Source: Euborellia annulipes
Taxonomy: Eukaryota; Arthropoda; Insecta; Dermaptera; Anisolabididae
NCBI GenBank assembly: GCA_023213315.1
Contig: JAKCPI010015507.1
Coordinates: 1 to 64,000 of the forward strand
DNA: 64,000 bases
Direction: 5' to 3'
The position numbers and the translations under genes are program-made. The notes beneath the pieces are model-generated. The model was not told where the DNA came from. It searched no databases and was given only the letters and a program-made list of their open reading frames with translations. Positions 32,704-43,850 of this stretch are shown here, piece by piece (within the stretch, counting starts at the first letter, position 1; every line of letters begins with the position of its first letter).

Positions 32704-33167
32704 ATTATAAACATGTTGTTACTGAAAAACGTACACGACTTTCCCTGGAAACTGAGAATCAGACATTTCGTCCCGGACAGAACTATGGAATCTCTTGGGC
32801 TCAGGAATGATAATAGGTGAAGATTAACGTTACTTGTATTAGGCTATGTCACCACATATTAAGAGGTCAAGTTTCTACGGCACTAATGACAATCAGATTC
32901 ACTTGTGTCGGCTCAGCTGCTTAGTGCTGATTCGGCTGAGTATAGCAGTTGAAACATTGTACTAGTATTTATATGCTGTTTACATGAAAAGATACTTAAT
33001 ACTTCATTGTGGTCTATAATTGAGATTTTATGCTTCCTGTACATAACTCATCCTTCTGACCAGTTGGTATTTTTAGAATGTTTTTATCATTTTGGAAGAT
33101 ATTAATTTTTAAAATTTTGGTTATGAAAAACCTAGTTTTCAGAAAAATGAGTTTAAAGTTTGTGTGG
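32704..33167. other. No gene recognised
   Basis: Moderately AT-rich single-copy-looking sequence; could include more of the PLE 3' region, but nothing decisive is visible. Confidence 0.4.
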
Positions 33168-33445
33168 GCCCTCGGGCGTGGTGTAGTTGGTATCGCGCCT
33201 GCCTTGTATATCAAGAGTCGAGGTTTCGGGTCCCAGGCAGTCCGATGATTTTTATTTAAGCCATTTGAATGCCAAATGGCTTAAATAAAAATGCCTGGAC
33301 CCCGAATAGATATATTTACAAATAACGGGTATCGTAAAAAGTCTTAAATGGCCTAAGTTGCCGAAAAGACTGTGTATGTGTGTGTGAATACGAGTGTGAA
33401 TGGGAAAAAAGTGTGAATGTTCAACAGAGCTAAAAAAAACTACTT
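33168..33445 (+). mobile_element. tRNA-derived SINE, near full length
   Basis: GCCCTCGGGCGTGG, box A TGGTGTAGTTG, box B GGTTTCGGGTCCC, then GGCAGTCCGATGATTTTTAT, AAGCCATTTGAATGCCAAAT, ATGCCTGGACCCCG, the tail GGCCTAAGTTGCCGAAAAGA and TG-rich simple sequence. Same family as 7260-7529. A target duplication could not be made out. Confidence 0.85.
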
Positions 33446-34542
33446 ATTATTAGGTTATAATTTGAAAAGTCAACAACACATCTGACACCAAAATATTCAA
33501 TATAATTCAAATCCAATATTTATGATTGGTATATTTTGGCCTCTTAAAAACTTCAATTTATTTTTGAACTTTGAATGACATCACGTTTTGAGTTTGAAAT
33601 CGATCAATCATATCTCAACGCAATATCCTTCCTGGCTGATGTTAGTGGAGGGGATGGAATTAGGGGAAGGGAGGATGGCAATGATCAAAAACGGCCCCAA
33701 TGCGCAGTAACAACTGCATACAAATTAATTTTCAAAGTTTTTATTTAAATCCAAATCCAAAAACAAATTTACTCATATTTTAATTTCTAAATTAGAAATA
33801 GTATTAACGTTCTTCTTTAATCGAAAAAAACGTATTCTTTAAATTTAGGAGAAATTCAATTTATAAATGATGATTATTGAAAACCTATTTTCAATTTTCA
33901 TTTAATCATTTTAATTATTATTTCTATATTCCGATCATTCGCTGAATTTCCAATAATTTTAAATACTGTACATCATTCAAATTTTCTTCTTTTTTTTGAA
34001 ATCCTGATTATTAATAATCATTGGACCAGATGCTTTATAATTACAGAAAATTTGAAATGTGCTTTATTCAGAATTCAATTAAAAGTTTGAAAGGTATGAA
34101 ATGAAATGGTTTTTGATTTTTTTCTTATGAGGTCTATGTGAAATTTATCAAGTAGCTTTATATTTTTAATTAAGTTTGAATTAGTTAATAGTCCATATTT
34201 GAACTTGCAACGATTTGGCCTTTTTTTCAATCAGTGAAATTTAATCAAAGACAATTGTTCGCGACCAGAATCAAATCAAATCAATCATTTTTATTTGATC
34301 CTTTAATTGTCTCGCACTTGGCGAATGTATTGCAAAGTACACTTATTATAGGCTCTGAGACAAACTCTTTCCCTTCGCTTCTTGAGCTATTTGATTCGGA
34401 CTAAATTGAATAAAAATATATTTTTATAATTATATTGGTTACAAAACAATGACAAACTCTAAATTATCTCAAATGTCTAAAATGACTTTAAAATATTTCT
34501 TTTGAAATAATGAATATTTAGCAAAATAATAGGATTATAATA
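33446..34542. other. No gene seen; AT-rich
   Basis: No recognised repeat borders or coding signals. Confidence 0.5.
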
Positions 34543-35402
34543 AATATTTTAATGTCCCACCCATGAGTTTTCTACTTGTAATTCTTTCATTGTTTTTTTT
34601 AAAAGAAAATGAAAATCTTTATGGACCATGAAAGTTTCCATTAAAAAAAAATCTGGTGTGACTGGCGCACAGCACACAACTTTTCTCTTACCTTCGGTAA
34701 TCGAAAGTTGTGTACTGTGCTGTCACACCAGATTTTTTGTGTCGACATGTATTTATTTTCCGACAGTAGGGTACAATTGAATTCAAGATGTAAAATTTAT
34801 AAGTATGGGAAAATATTTATATTTTGTTACCATGGCAACCATTTCTCCTATCTTCCCTATGAAATACAAGAGTAAAGTGGTCTTCAGAAGATTTCAATCG
34901 CAAAATGAGAATATACATTTTAAAGAGCATCTAAAAATAATTGATTTTTGAATTTTAAAAAAAATCGTTGGAGCAAATTTTGAGAAAATCGAAAAAAACT
35001 GAAAAGTACATCAGTAAAGTACTAGTAATCTTTGGCCGATTTTGATTAAAAGCTTATTTTTCCGGTCCCGGGGGTGTTTAAGTTAAATGTAGAATTTCAA
35101 CCCCGTAGCTCAATTCCTTCATGCTTAAAATTGAACACACACACACCCACCCACCCACCCACCCACACACAGACAGACCATGTCGCGAAAACCACTTTTT
35201 TGGATTCAGGGGACCTCAAAACGTGAAGATCCGTCAAAATCTCGACATCGAATTTTTTGACATGAATCCAATACTTTCTCTCTATATATATATTACATAT
35301 ATACATAGGTAAGAGAAAGTAATATATATATATTTTTTTAAAAACAATGAAATAATCACAAGTAGAAAACTCATGGGTGGGACTTAATATTGTCCCTCAC
35401 TG
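34543..35402. mobile_element. TA-type MITE interrupted by an HP element
   Basis: The left part (about 34543-34642: GTCCCACCCATGAGTTTTCT ... ACCATGAAAGTTTCCATTAA) and right part (35321-35402: CACAAGTAGAAAACTCATGG ... GACTTAATATTGTCCCTCAC TG) are inverted ends of the same MITE found whole at 37844-38042. The left terminus is worn (AAATATTTTAATGTCCC). A TA follows the right end at 35403-35404. Confidence 0.82.
34643..35320 (+). mobile_element. HP element, full length, type I, nested in a MITE
   Basis: Complete copy from TCTGGTGTGAC (34652) through both hairpins to GGTAAGAGAAAGT (35320). CCGGTCCCGGGGGTGTTTAA middle and a CACCCACCCACCC-rich microsatellite. The MITE resumes directly with A/T sequence, placing the insertion in its A-run after TTTCCATT. 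Confidence 0.93.
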
Positions 35403-35404
35403 TA

Positions 35405-36274
35405 CATCTCAAAAAATATTTTTCTTTGAAGCCTATAAAACATTATTTGCTCCCAAATTAAACTTTGATCTTAATTTTCAAAATGTGTTTTTTTATCGTT
35501 TTGCGGGAATTTTCTTATTAATCTATGGGTGAACTATAATAAATTAATTTGAGAAAAAAAAATTCATTCTATCCTATTATTTATATTAATAAATTATCAT
35601 AATCAATGTAAATGTTCATAAATTCCATGTATTTATATAAATATACATAATAAAAATTTTATAAGAGAGTATAGACCTATTTCTTATTTAATGAATTCTA
35701 AAAGCAAATGATGGCCACATCATCCCTTGTTTTATCCCATGACACTTAAGGTTTAACAACTTACAAAATTATTTATTTATATGTTCTTTACATTTTGACA
35801 GGTATAAATAAATTTTAATGTACTTCACTTGAGTATCAAACTTTTGAACAATAATTAATTGCGCAATTGAATAAATTAAGCAATTATATTCTCAACTATA
35901 GAACAAGATAACATCTTCCTTTTCCCTTTTATTAAATAAACAACTTTCTCAATCATAAATTTTCATATAGTGCTAAGCGAGCATCGCAAGAGTGGAAACT
36001 TGTCTTTAAAGTTGATTGAATAATTGTGTAAATTCACCTTAGCTATTGAATTTCACAATTTCATAGGTAAGAGACCCATTTAACCTCTTTTATTAATAAT
36101 AATAGAACCATTGCTGTAGATGCAGTGAAAGATTAGTAAAATAATTTTATCAACGACATATCTCTACTTGCTAATGTTTTTTAAATTTTCAAATTTTTAA
36201 AGAAAACCCGTATATACATGTATTTATGAGGCTTTTTTTTAAGATATATTCCTGGAATCAATTAATTAGTTTGT
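35405..36274. other. No gene seen; AT-rich
   Basis: Plain sequence without repeat ends. Confidence 0.5.
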
Positions 36275-36959
36275 AAAAATCTGGTGTGACTGGCGCACAG
36301 CACACAACTTTCTCTTACCTTCGGTAATCGAAAGTTGTGTACTGTGCTTGTCACACCAGATTTTTTGTGTCGACATGTATTTATTTTCCGACAGTAGGGT
36401 ACAATTGAATTCAAGATGTAAAATTTATAAGTATGGGAAAATATTTATATTTTGTTACCATGGCAACCATTTCTCCTATCTTTTCTATGGAGTACAAGAG
36501 TAAAGTGGTCTTCAGAAGATTTCAATCACAAAATGAGAATATACATTTTATAAGAGAATCTAAAAAATAATTGATTTTTGAATTTTAAAAAAAATCGTTG
36601 GAGCAAATTTTGAGAAAATCGAAAAAAACTGAAAAAGTGAATCAGTAAAGTACTAGTACTTTTTTGGTCGATTTTGTTCAAAAGCTTCGTGTCACGTCCC
36701 ATGGGGGTGCCTAACTTAAATATAAAATTTCAACCTCCTGGCTCTTTTCGTTCTTGAGATATTTTGTTCACAGACACACACACAGCCCGCACACACACAC
36801 ACACACACAGACAGACCATGTCGCGGAAACCACTTTTTTTTTGATTCAGGGGACCTCAAAACGTGAAGATCCATCAAAATCTCGACATCGAATTTTTGAC
36901 ATGAATCCAATACTTTCTCTCTATATATATATTACATATATACATAGGTAAGAGAAAGT
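36275..36959 (+). mobile_element. HP element, full length, type II
   Basis: 5' hairpin with TCTGGTGTGAC at 36280, spacer TCGACATGTATTTATTTTCC nearly identical to the 34643 copy, type II middle (CGTGTCACGTCCCATGGGGG, TTCTTGAGATATTTTGTTCA), (AC)n, CAGACAGACCATGTCGCGG, and a 3' hairpin ending at 36959. Its 5' half resembles the type I copy while its 3' half is type II, so the family looks modular. Confidence 0.93.
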
Positions 36960-37261
36960 AAAAAGGGAGAATAGAGGAGAGAGAGAGAGCAAAAAGAAAG
37001 CATGTTGTTCGAATTCGCCCCTCTCTGATCTTTCCCCTTTCCTCCCACCCATGCAAGTCCACAAACTAGCCTTCTTATAGTTTTCATTTCACTCAAAGCA
37101 AGTGGTGAGGAGAGAATCTATCCCCACCTATTCGTCTTATTTCTTTGCCTTAAAAAAAGAGGAGAGGGGAGGGATTTGCTCTCAAACAGCTTCCTATGAA
37201 AGGGAGTTCTCTTCTTCTCAATGATGAGCAAACTACGCCCAGATAAAGAACGAAGTAAATT
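36960..37261. other. No gene seen
   Basis: Purine-rich (GAGAGAGAG) then pyrimidine-rich sequence. A 66-codon minus-strand frame overlaps a T-run and a SINE insertion and is not supported. Confidence 0.45.
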
Positions 37262-37276
37262 AGAACTTGTTAAGTT

Positions 37277-37437
37277 TTTTTTTTTTTTTATAAAAAAACA
37301 TTCACACTTTTTTCTCATTCACACTCACACTCACACACACATTCACACAGTCTTTTCGGCAACTCTGGCCATTTAAGACTTCATACGATAACCGTTGTAA
37401 TTAATAAATGTATTTGGGGTTCAGGCATTTCTATTTA
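37277..37437 (-). mobile_element. 5'-truncated tRNA-SINE with 15-bp target duplication
   Basis: AGAACTTGTTAAGTT flanks it exactly at 37262-37276 and 37438-37452. In reverse, it runs from AGAAATGCCTGAACCCC through TTAAATGGCCAGAGTTGCCG and AAAAGACTGTGTGAATGTGT to a TG-rich and A-rich 3' tail. The tRNA head is absent: 5' truncation typical of LINE-driven insertion. Confidence 0.9.
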
Positions 37438-37728
37438 AGAACTTGTTAAGTTAAAAAGTAAAAATAGAAATAGGAGTAATTCAAACCCCCACCTGAGTAT
37501 GGCTTTTGATTTTTTGAAAATTTGTTTGAAGTTCTATTTCGGCATCTTATGATATTAAGACCTCCATCCCTATTTATTATTTAAAATGATATTTTTGATT
37601 GATTGATTTATTTTAATCGATTGAAATAAATAGTCACTGTGCTAGTTGGCTTCCCGTTTCAAAGCGTAGAAAATTTTTTCAAAATCATATTGAAAGTGAA
37701 TTAATTTGAAACATGAGTCAAGTCTGCA

Positions 37729-38305
37729 TTCAATGGTAAATTGAGAATATATATTTTGAAGAGAATCCCAAAAATAATTTACTTTTTTGATCAAAATCGT
37801 TGGAGCGAATTTTGAGAAAATCGAGAAAAAAACTGAAAAAGTACAGTGAGGGTCAATATTAAGTCCCACCCATGCGTTTTCTACATGTGATTATTTCTTT
37901 GTTTTTATAAAAGAAAATGAAAATCTTTATTGTAAATTTTCTAGGTTTGAGCCATGAAAGTTTCCATTAAAAAATATATAATAAAAACCATTAAATAATC
38001 ACAAGTAGAAAACAAAGGAGGACTTAATATTGTCCCTCACTGTACATCAGTAAATTGCTAGTACTCTTTGATCAATTTTGTTTAAAAGCTTCGTGTTACA
38101 TCTCAGGGGTGTCTAAGTTAAATATAAAATTTTAACCTCCTAACTCTTTTCGTTTTTGAGATATTTTGTTTACAGACACAAGCCCACAAACATGTTGCGA
38201 AAACCATTTATTTTGGATTCAGGGGACCTCAAAAAGTGTATATCTGTCAAAATCTCGGCATCCAATTTTTGACATGAAACCATATATCCTATAGGTAAAG
38301 AAAGT
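37729..38305 (+). mobile_element. HP element, 5' truncated, interrupted by a TA MITE
   Basis: Body from about TTGAGAATATATATTTTG, the AAAATCGTTGGAGCGAATTT block, then AACTGAAAAAGTA; the MITE follows; then CATCAGTAAATTGCTAGTAC, a type II middle (ACATCTCAGGGGTGTCTAAG), TTTTTGAGATATTTTGTTTA, the GGGGACCTCAAAAAGTG block and a shrunken 3' hairpin (ATAGGTAAAGAAAGT). Confidence 0.87.
37844..38042. mobile_element. Tc1/mariner-like MITE, 199 bp, TA target duplication
   Basis: Starts CAGTGAGGGTCAATATTAAG and ends CTTAATATTGTCCCTCACTG, with TA at 37842-37843 and 38043-38044. Removing it and one TA restores AAAAAGTACATCAG exactly as in the other HP copies. The long inverted ends also share CCACCC/TTTTCTACATGTGATTAT. 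No transposase. TA duplication and CAGTG ends fit the Tc1/mariner superfamily. Confidence 0.93.
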
Positions 38306-38916
38306 AATAAGTGCGATTTCTAAATGGCCTCAGAAGCCGAAAAATATCTTAAAGAAATAGATAAATGAGAAAAAAAAAAATTGAAATAAATCGGCTTGAT
38401 TGAAAAACAGTTACCGCAGCTCCTGGCAATCTTTAACAACACAATTTAAGCGCAATACAAATTCTCATTGTAAATTGAAATGTTGACAAAAAATTTTTTT
38501 TTACTTAATTAAAAAATATTTTTTACAAACCTCAGAGAAATTAAATGTCATGAAATAACTAATATGTCGGCCCGTGATATGTGTCTGCCCTGTTAACTGG
38601 CATTTATAATTCCATTGCTTGTTTTATTTAAATGAGATCGGGGAAAAAAAAATCCCAAATTGATAATAAAACTTTTTATTTTTTTTTATTTTGATCAAGT
38701 TGAGCTCGCGAAGCAGCCGAAGTCTAATTGCTAATGGTCTAATTTCACCCCTGTCATGTTAGTGATCCCCTTGTCAAGTCTAATAACCATTCGGAGACTT
38801 TCCCAGGGTTAATTTGCCCAAGGTGAATTGCTCGAACCCTTTCATCTATTTAATGCAGAAATAACCCGTTAATTAATTTATAATTAACGCTATTACAACT
38901 GAGGCATCGTCTACAC
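38306..38916. other. No gene seen; SINE tail at the left
   Basis: AAATGGCCTCAGAAGCCGAA at about 38325 is a SINE tail fragment. The rest is AT-rich, becoming less so near 38700-38880. Confidence 0.45.
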
Positions 38917-39145
38917 TCGGTCCAGGCTTGGTCCAATCGTCTTCCCAAGGCTCGGTTTAATAATATAATATTGGGCCAAGCCTTGGATCAAGCCTCGGAC
39001 CAGGCTTGGCCCAATAGTATTAAACCGAGCCTTGGGAAGACGAATGGACCAAGCCTGGACCGAGGCTTGGCCCAATGGTAATATATTATTAAACCGAGCC
39101 TTGGGTAGTGACCATTGGGCCAAGCCTCGGACCAGGCTTGGCCCA
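38917..39145. repeat. Palindrome cluster of GGCCAAGCCTCGG units, left block
   Basis: Repeated AGGCTTGGCCCAAT and its reverse complement. A long hairpin pairs CGGTCCAGGCTTGGTCCAAT (38919) with GGACCAAGCCTGGACCG (about 39046-39062) through CTTCCCAAGGCTCGGTTTAA against TTAAACCGAGCCTTGGGAAG. TTAAACCGAGCCTTGGG appears again near 39090. GC-rich islands in AT-rich DNA. Confidence 0.75.
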
Positions 39146-39412
39146 ATGCTTAATTGACCCATCATGTAATTAAAAAAAAAAAATTAAATTAAATCAAGTA
39201 CTATTAATTCAAAAAAAAACAGTAAAATATATTTTAAATCTGGTGATTGTTTGATAAAGTTTATTTAGCTAAAATAAAAGGCAAATCAAATAGCTTAAAA
39301 AAAGAGTCATATCAATATAACAACTGTGTACGAGAGCGTAAAGGCATTGACAAATGACAAACAAAACCAAAAAGCTCGAGTTCAAATCTCACGAGAAACA
39401 TCTTTTTTTTTC

Positions 39413-39655
39413 CTCGAGGCTTGGATCGACCATCCATTTTTTGTTTTCCAAGGCTTGGCCCAAATTTGGTTTTTTTGATTCTCGAGGCTTGGGCCAACCT
39501 TGTTTTTTTTTATTCCCAAGGCTGGGTACATTGTTATCATTCCAAGGCTTGGACCAAGCCTCGCCCAATGGTTAGACAAGGCTTGCCCCAAGCCTCGCCC
39601 AATGCTCGGCATGATTGGTCCAAGCTTGGTCCGAGGCTTGGCCCAATTGTGTATT
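39413..39655. repeat. Palindrome cluster of GGCCAAGCCTCGG units, right block
   Basis: Same unit vocabulary as the left block (CCTCGAGGCTTGG, CCAAGGCTTGG, CGAGGCTTGGCCCAATTG), separated from it by about 270 bp of AT-rich sequence. The four overlapping frames here (61-86 codons) are translations of the repeats on both strands. Confidence 0.7.
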
Positions 39656-41109
39656 CCTACCAGGGAATTTATTTATTTTAATGGGATTATAATTTATTTG
39701 ATCAGGAGCAACGTTTTGGTTCTAGACTTTTAGCATTAACGTTTTCCCAAGAGGACCATTTTACGGTAAATAAAAAACTTCCTTTTTTATAAGAACAAAA
39801 AAAAAAACAAGGATAAAACACTAAGGAATATGTTTTAATATATTAAATTAATTTAATTATATACTGGTCTACACTAAAAGCTTTCAGTTTTAATATATTT
39901 ATTTGTACTCATAGTTGATAGATATTTCAACACTCAGCTCCTCTTAAGAAATATCCATGCTAAATTTAGGATCGAAACGTTATTTTATAAGTTAATAGAT
40001 TTTTTAATAGTTTCCTTGTATAATGCTGGAGTCGGAAGGAATGAAACCATTCTTTGGGGGGGGCCATTTTTTTTTTTTACAAAAACTTGTTATTGGTAGG
40101 CTTACTGATGATGGTAGGCGTTATGGTTGACCGAAACAACACCATAAATAAGCTGATCTAATTAAAGGCTCTTTTTTTAAGTTAACATTCCTATTCTGTC
40201 TGATCTAGAGAAGTTAGGGAGCAAGAAATCGAAAAATCCATTAAGGAGTTGGTCATTTAGATTGCCTCTTTAATAAGCAAAACGAATAGATTCGGTTAAA
40301 ATAAAATTCAAAGTTTAAACAAATAATTAATTAAAAAAAATTACCTTTTCATTTAAAAAATATCTCGTTAAATAATCTTTTTAAAAAAGTCAGGAAATTA
40401 TATTTATAAGACAAGAATAGAAGATAATATAAATAATTAAAGTATATTTCATTAAATCTCATGAAAAAGCTATTAAAATTAGATCAAAAGGAACAAAAAA
40501 CGAATTTTCTTTTTCCTTTGAGGTAATTTCGGAGAAAATGGATATGTAATTTATTTAGTAATTATCACTTCTCTCCTTTATCTTTGCATAAAAGAAACAC
40601 TTTTAAATAGCTAAGGAAATTGGGCTAGTTATGTGACCGCAATGTTATTTTACAGCATGTTATATTATTTGATAAAATTTCCTAGACTTAGTAACCTGCA
40701 AGTAAGAGGAAAAAAAAAGATAATTAAAATTAACGATATTAAAACCGGTAGAATCTCTGATAATATTGTTCATACTGTTAATATTATTATTATTGTTCTA
40801 CACTAATTGGTTGTTCATTTGAAACTTTTATAACATGCAAAAGCATCTGAAATGACGAGCAGATAAATGATCGTCTGGTACGAAATCCACCCTACTTGCA
40901 TTATCTTAAATGAAGAGCAATAATTATTTAATAGGCGTCTCTTCGGACCTGACAGGAGAGAGGAGGAATGAGATTATTATTGTTTATAAGCTGCTGAAAT
41001 GGCCTCGGAGAAACAAGACATTCTAGGTACAGTATATACAATACTTTAATTTTTTCTCCTATCATTATTTACTGCTTATAACGAACAGTGTTTGTACGGA
41101 GTGCACACT
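39656..41109. other. No gene seen; AT-rich
   Basis: A G-run (GGGGGGGGCC) precedes a poly-T run near 40057-40078. No repeat ends or coding signals recognised. Confidence 0.5.
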
Positions 41110-41747
41110 AGGGTGGGCCGTTTTGCCACTTTTTCGTTGGAAAATGTAATACCCGGCAAAAGTGGCCCACGCACATGGACATTACAGATATAAATTTTTT
41201 TCAAATCGGACAATATCTTCTCAGATAATTTTTACCTCAAAGTTTCCAAATTTCGACTGAAAATCCCAAAATTGTCAATAAGTTTAGTTGGGTTATAAAG
41301 CGACCATATTGTTGGATAACAAGATGTCACTTGCAATGAAAACTGACATTCTAGCCTCAATATACCAGTTATATGCCCCTGGAAGAGCCAGAGATGCCCC
41401 CTCTGGGATCTTAATTGTAATGAATTTGTCCCGTTTACGGCCTCAGAGGAGGCCAGAGGAGGCATCTCTGCCCTTCCAGGGGCATATAACTGGCATTTTG
41501 AGGCTAGAATGTCAGGTTTCTCGCAATCTTGTTATCCAAAAATGGTCGCTTTGTAACCCAACTAAATTTAATGACAATTTTGGGATTTTCAGTCGAAATT
41601 TGGAAACTTTGAGGTAAAAATTATCAGAGAAGATATTGTCCGATGTGAAAAAAAAAATATATATCTGTAATGTCCATGTGATGTAAGGTCCTTTGGCCGG
41701 GTATTACATTTCGCTCCGAAAAAAGTGGCAAAACGACCTACCCCACA
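41110..41747. mobile_element. Fold-back DNA element, ~640 bp, ~300-bp arms
   Basis: Nearly the whole unit is an inverted repeat centred near 41425: AGGGTGGGCCGTTTTGCCAC against GTGGCAAAACGACCTACCCC, AATGTAATACCCGGC against GCCGGGTATTACATT, ATATGCCCCTGGAAG against CTTCCAGGGGCATAT. The unpaired centre is about 35-40 bp. The 77- and 109-codon frames on opposite strands here mirror each other because of the inverted repeat. Confidence 0.88.
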
Positions 41748-41830
41748 CTCTTAGATATCTTTCCTTTGTTTTTTCATGGATCTTAATGAAATTCAAAATA
41801 TAGCAGCAAATGGCATAAATAATAATAGAT

Positions 41831-42484
41831 TTCCGGGCCTCAGAGGGGTATCTAACTTAAATATAAAACTTCAACCTCGTAGCTCATTTCCTTCATGCTT
41901 TATTTTGATTACAGACAGACCATTTCACTTTTTAGGACTCAGAGGACCTCAAAAAGTCTATTTCCATAAAAATCTCAACAACAAATTTTTGACAGGATTC
42001 CAATATTTTTACTCTCTATATATATGTGATGCGGAAAGTGAAAAGGGACCTCTTGTCTCCAATTTCACAGAGTTATTAAAATTTTATTGTAGAGGATAAT
42101 TTTCTGAACATTTTAAGACCAAAACCAATATGATATCTCAAAAACTAAAAAAGTTACAGCCTTTCAAAGTTATAAAAAACGGGATTTTGAGAAAAACACA
42201 TTTAAACACAATGAAGAACTATTTATTTACTATACTGGTATTTACGGTTACTCAATCGATTATTATGCAATATTTATTGAATTCTCATCGCTAAAATTAC
42301 CGAATAAATCTTTATAGGAAATATTGAAGAATCGTATTCAATCGAAACCCAAAAATCGATACTTTTTTACTTACCACTAATACCAGTAATTCGACTACCA
42401 CCTATTTCAAATAAACCGATAATTTTAGTTCGCCGACAAGAGGTCCCTTTTCACTTTCCACATCACATATAGGTAAGAGAAAGT
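41831..42484 (+). mobile_element. HP element, 3' half, diverged and interrupted
   Basis: CCTCAGAGGGGTATCTAACT, AAAACTTCAACCTCGTAGCT, TTCCTTCATGCTT, CAGACAGACCAT and CAGAGGACCTC are HP 3'-half blocks. The 3' hairpin is split: CTCTCTATATATA before the insert, TATAGGTAAGAGAAAGT after. The insert occupies 42025-42467. Confidence 0.82.
42025..42467. mobile_element. TA-flanked MITE, 443 bp, inside an HP 3' hairpin
   Basis: Inverted ends TGTGATGCGGAAAGTGAAAA / TTTTCACTTTCCACATCACA extend inward through GGGACCTCTTGTC / GACAAGAGGTCCC. TA lies at 42023-42024 and 42468-42469. The interior is AT-rich, non-coding. The repeated TA fits a TA-duplicating superfamily, although it sits in TATATA sequence where such a match is easy by chance. 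Confidence 0.8.
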
Positions 42485-43850
42485 AAAAAAGGTAATTTTG
42501 CTTGTTTATTTTAGGTTTTCTATTTAGTATTTCCACATTCTTGTTACAAAGTTACGACTCCCATTCTTTCCAATCTCATAGGGGGTTATTTAAAATCCCA
42601 CCACCTATTTCAAATAAACCTTATTAGCCAGTAAGGGCGTTTTAAGTTTAAAACACCCTAAGCGACGAAAATGAGATTTATTTGTTCCATTCATTCTTTT
42701 TAAAGAAAAAGAAAGAAAAAAAAACTAATGACATGATTTAATTCCAAGAGCAAATAAAAAAAAAAAATCTAATAACGATAATATGGAAATTCAATTTTTA
42801 CGTTTCTAATTTGATTCAAATTGAATGATAGAGAACAAAGCCCACGAGTCTTTGATAGCTAAATAGATTTGTCTATTCTCACACCGAGATTGTTAAGTGA
42901 GCATCAAGCAACCCTCAAGAAAAGGGAACGAAGCAAGCAAGTTCCTTTAACTAGGCAAGCGGGAACTGAATTGTATAGTTGATTAAACTACATATCAATA
43001 TAAAAGCAAATACTTGGAAATAAAACATGATCAAATGATATTCAGATGACAAATAAGATTAAATAGCCTGCGGTGATTGTAACCTGCGGGAATAAAAATT
43101 GTTCTGGAATAAATTTAGATATCATATTCATTTAATGGTAATTAGAATTTAATAAAGTCATCAAGGCATAATGACTATGCTAAAATCAAATATAAATATT
43201 TATTGTGGATTATTATTACGCAAATTTATTTATTTTATATTTATCCACTGGGCGAGCTAAACATTTTTATGAAATCAATGCTGTATGAAGGAATTTGTAC
43301 ATTTTTGACAATTGTAGTTCTTCTGCTTGGGCATAATATTTTGCTCAAAATTTTGATTAAATTTTTACTTTCTATTTGATCAATAAGAAATTATATATAC
43401 TCAAAACATTGAGTATTTACAGGTAGTCTTTATTATTAGCTTAATTCAAATTCAGACCTTCTCATTAAATTGTTTTCAATAAATAATAAATGAGAGGAAG
43501 TAGCTGTGACATATTTATTTTCCACTTATTTTATGAATGAATGAATTTTTTCTTTAAACAAAACCAAATTTTTCAATGGAATACATTTTTTTTTTCATTT
43601 ATTATAATGATTCTCTTAAAATAAATCCAATTAATTAAATTGCAATTCATTTAATAGCAATATTACGCTTGCATGATCTGATGTCTTTGATCAATCGATG
43701 TAAAGAGAAAATAATTTGTTTATTTTGGTCAATTAAATTCACCTCGTTATTTGATTTCTGTACATGATTAATATGGCTCATATATTTTCATTTATAAAAT
43801 TTTAAATCGTTCGTCCCATCTGGGTATTGGCATAATAATTAACCCCCGAT
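42485..43850. other. No gene seen; AT-rich
   Basis: No recognised repeat ends. Poly-A and poly-T runs scattered. Confidence 0.5.

Noticed and set aside
39312..39733. Cluster of 61-77 codon frames on both strands
   Set aside because: Produced by GC-rich palindromic word repeats in both orientations.
41288..41617. 109-codon frame, the longest here
   Set aside because: It lies wholly in a fold-back inverted repeat and is mirrored by a 77-codon frame on the other strand; no recognisable domain.
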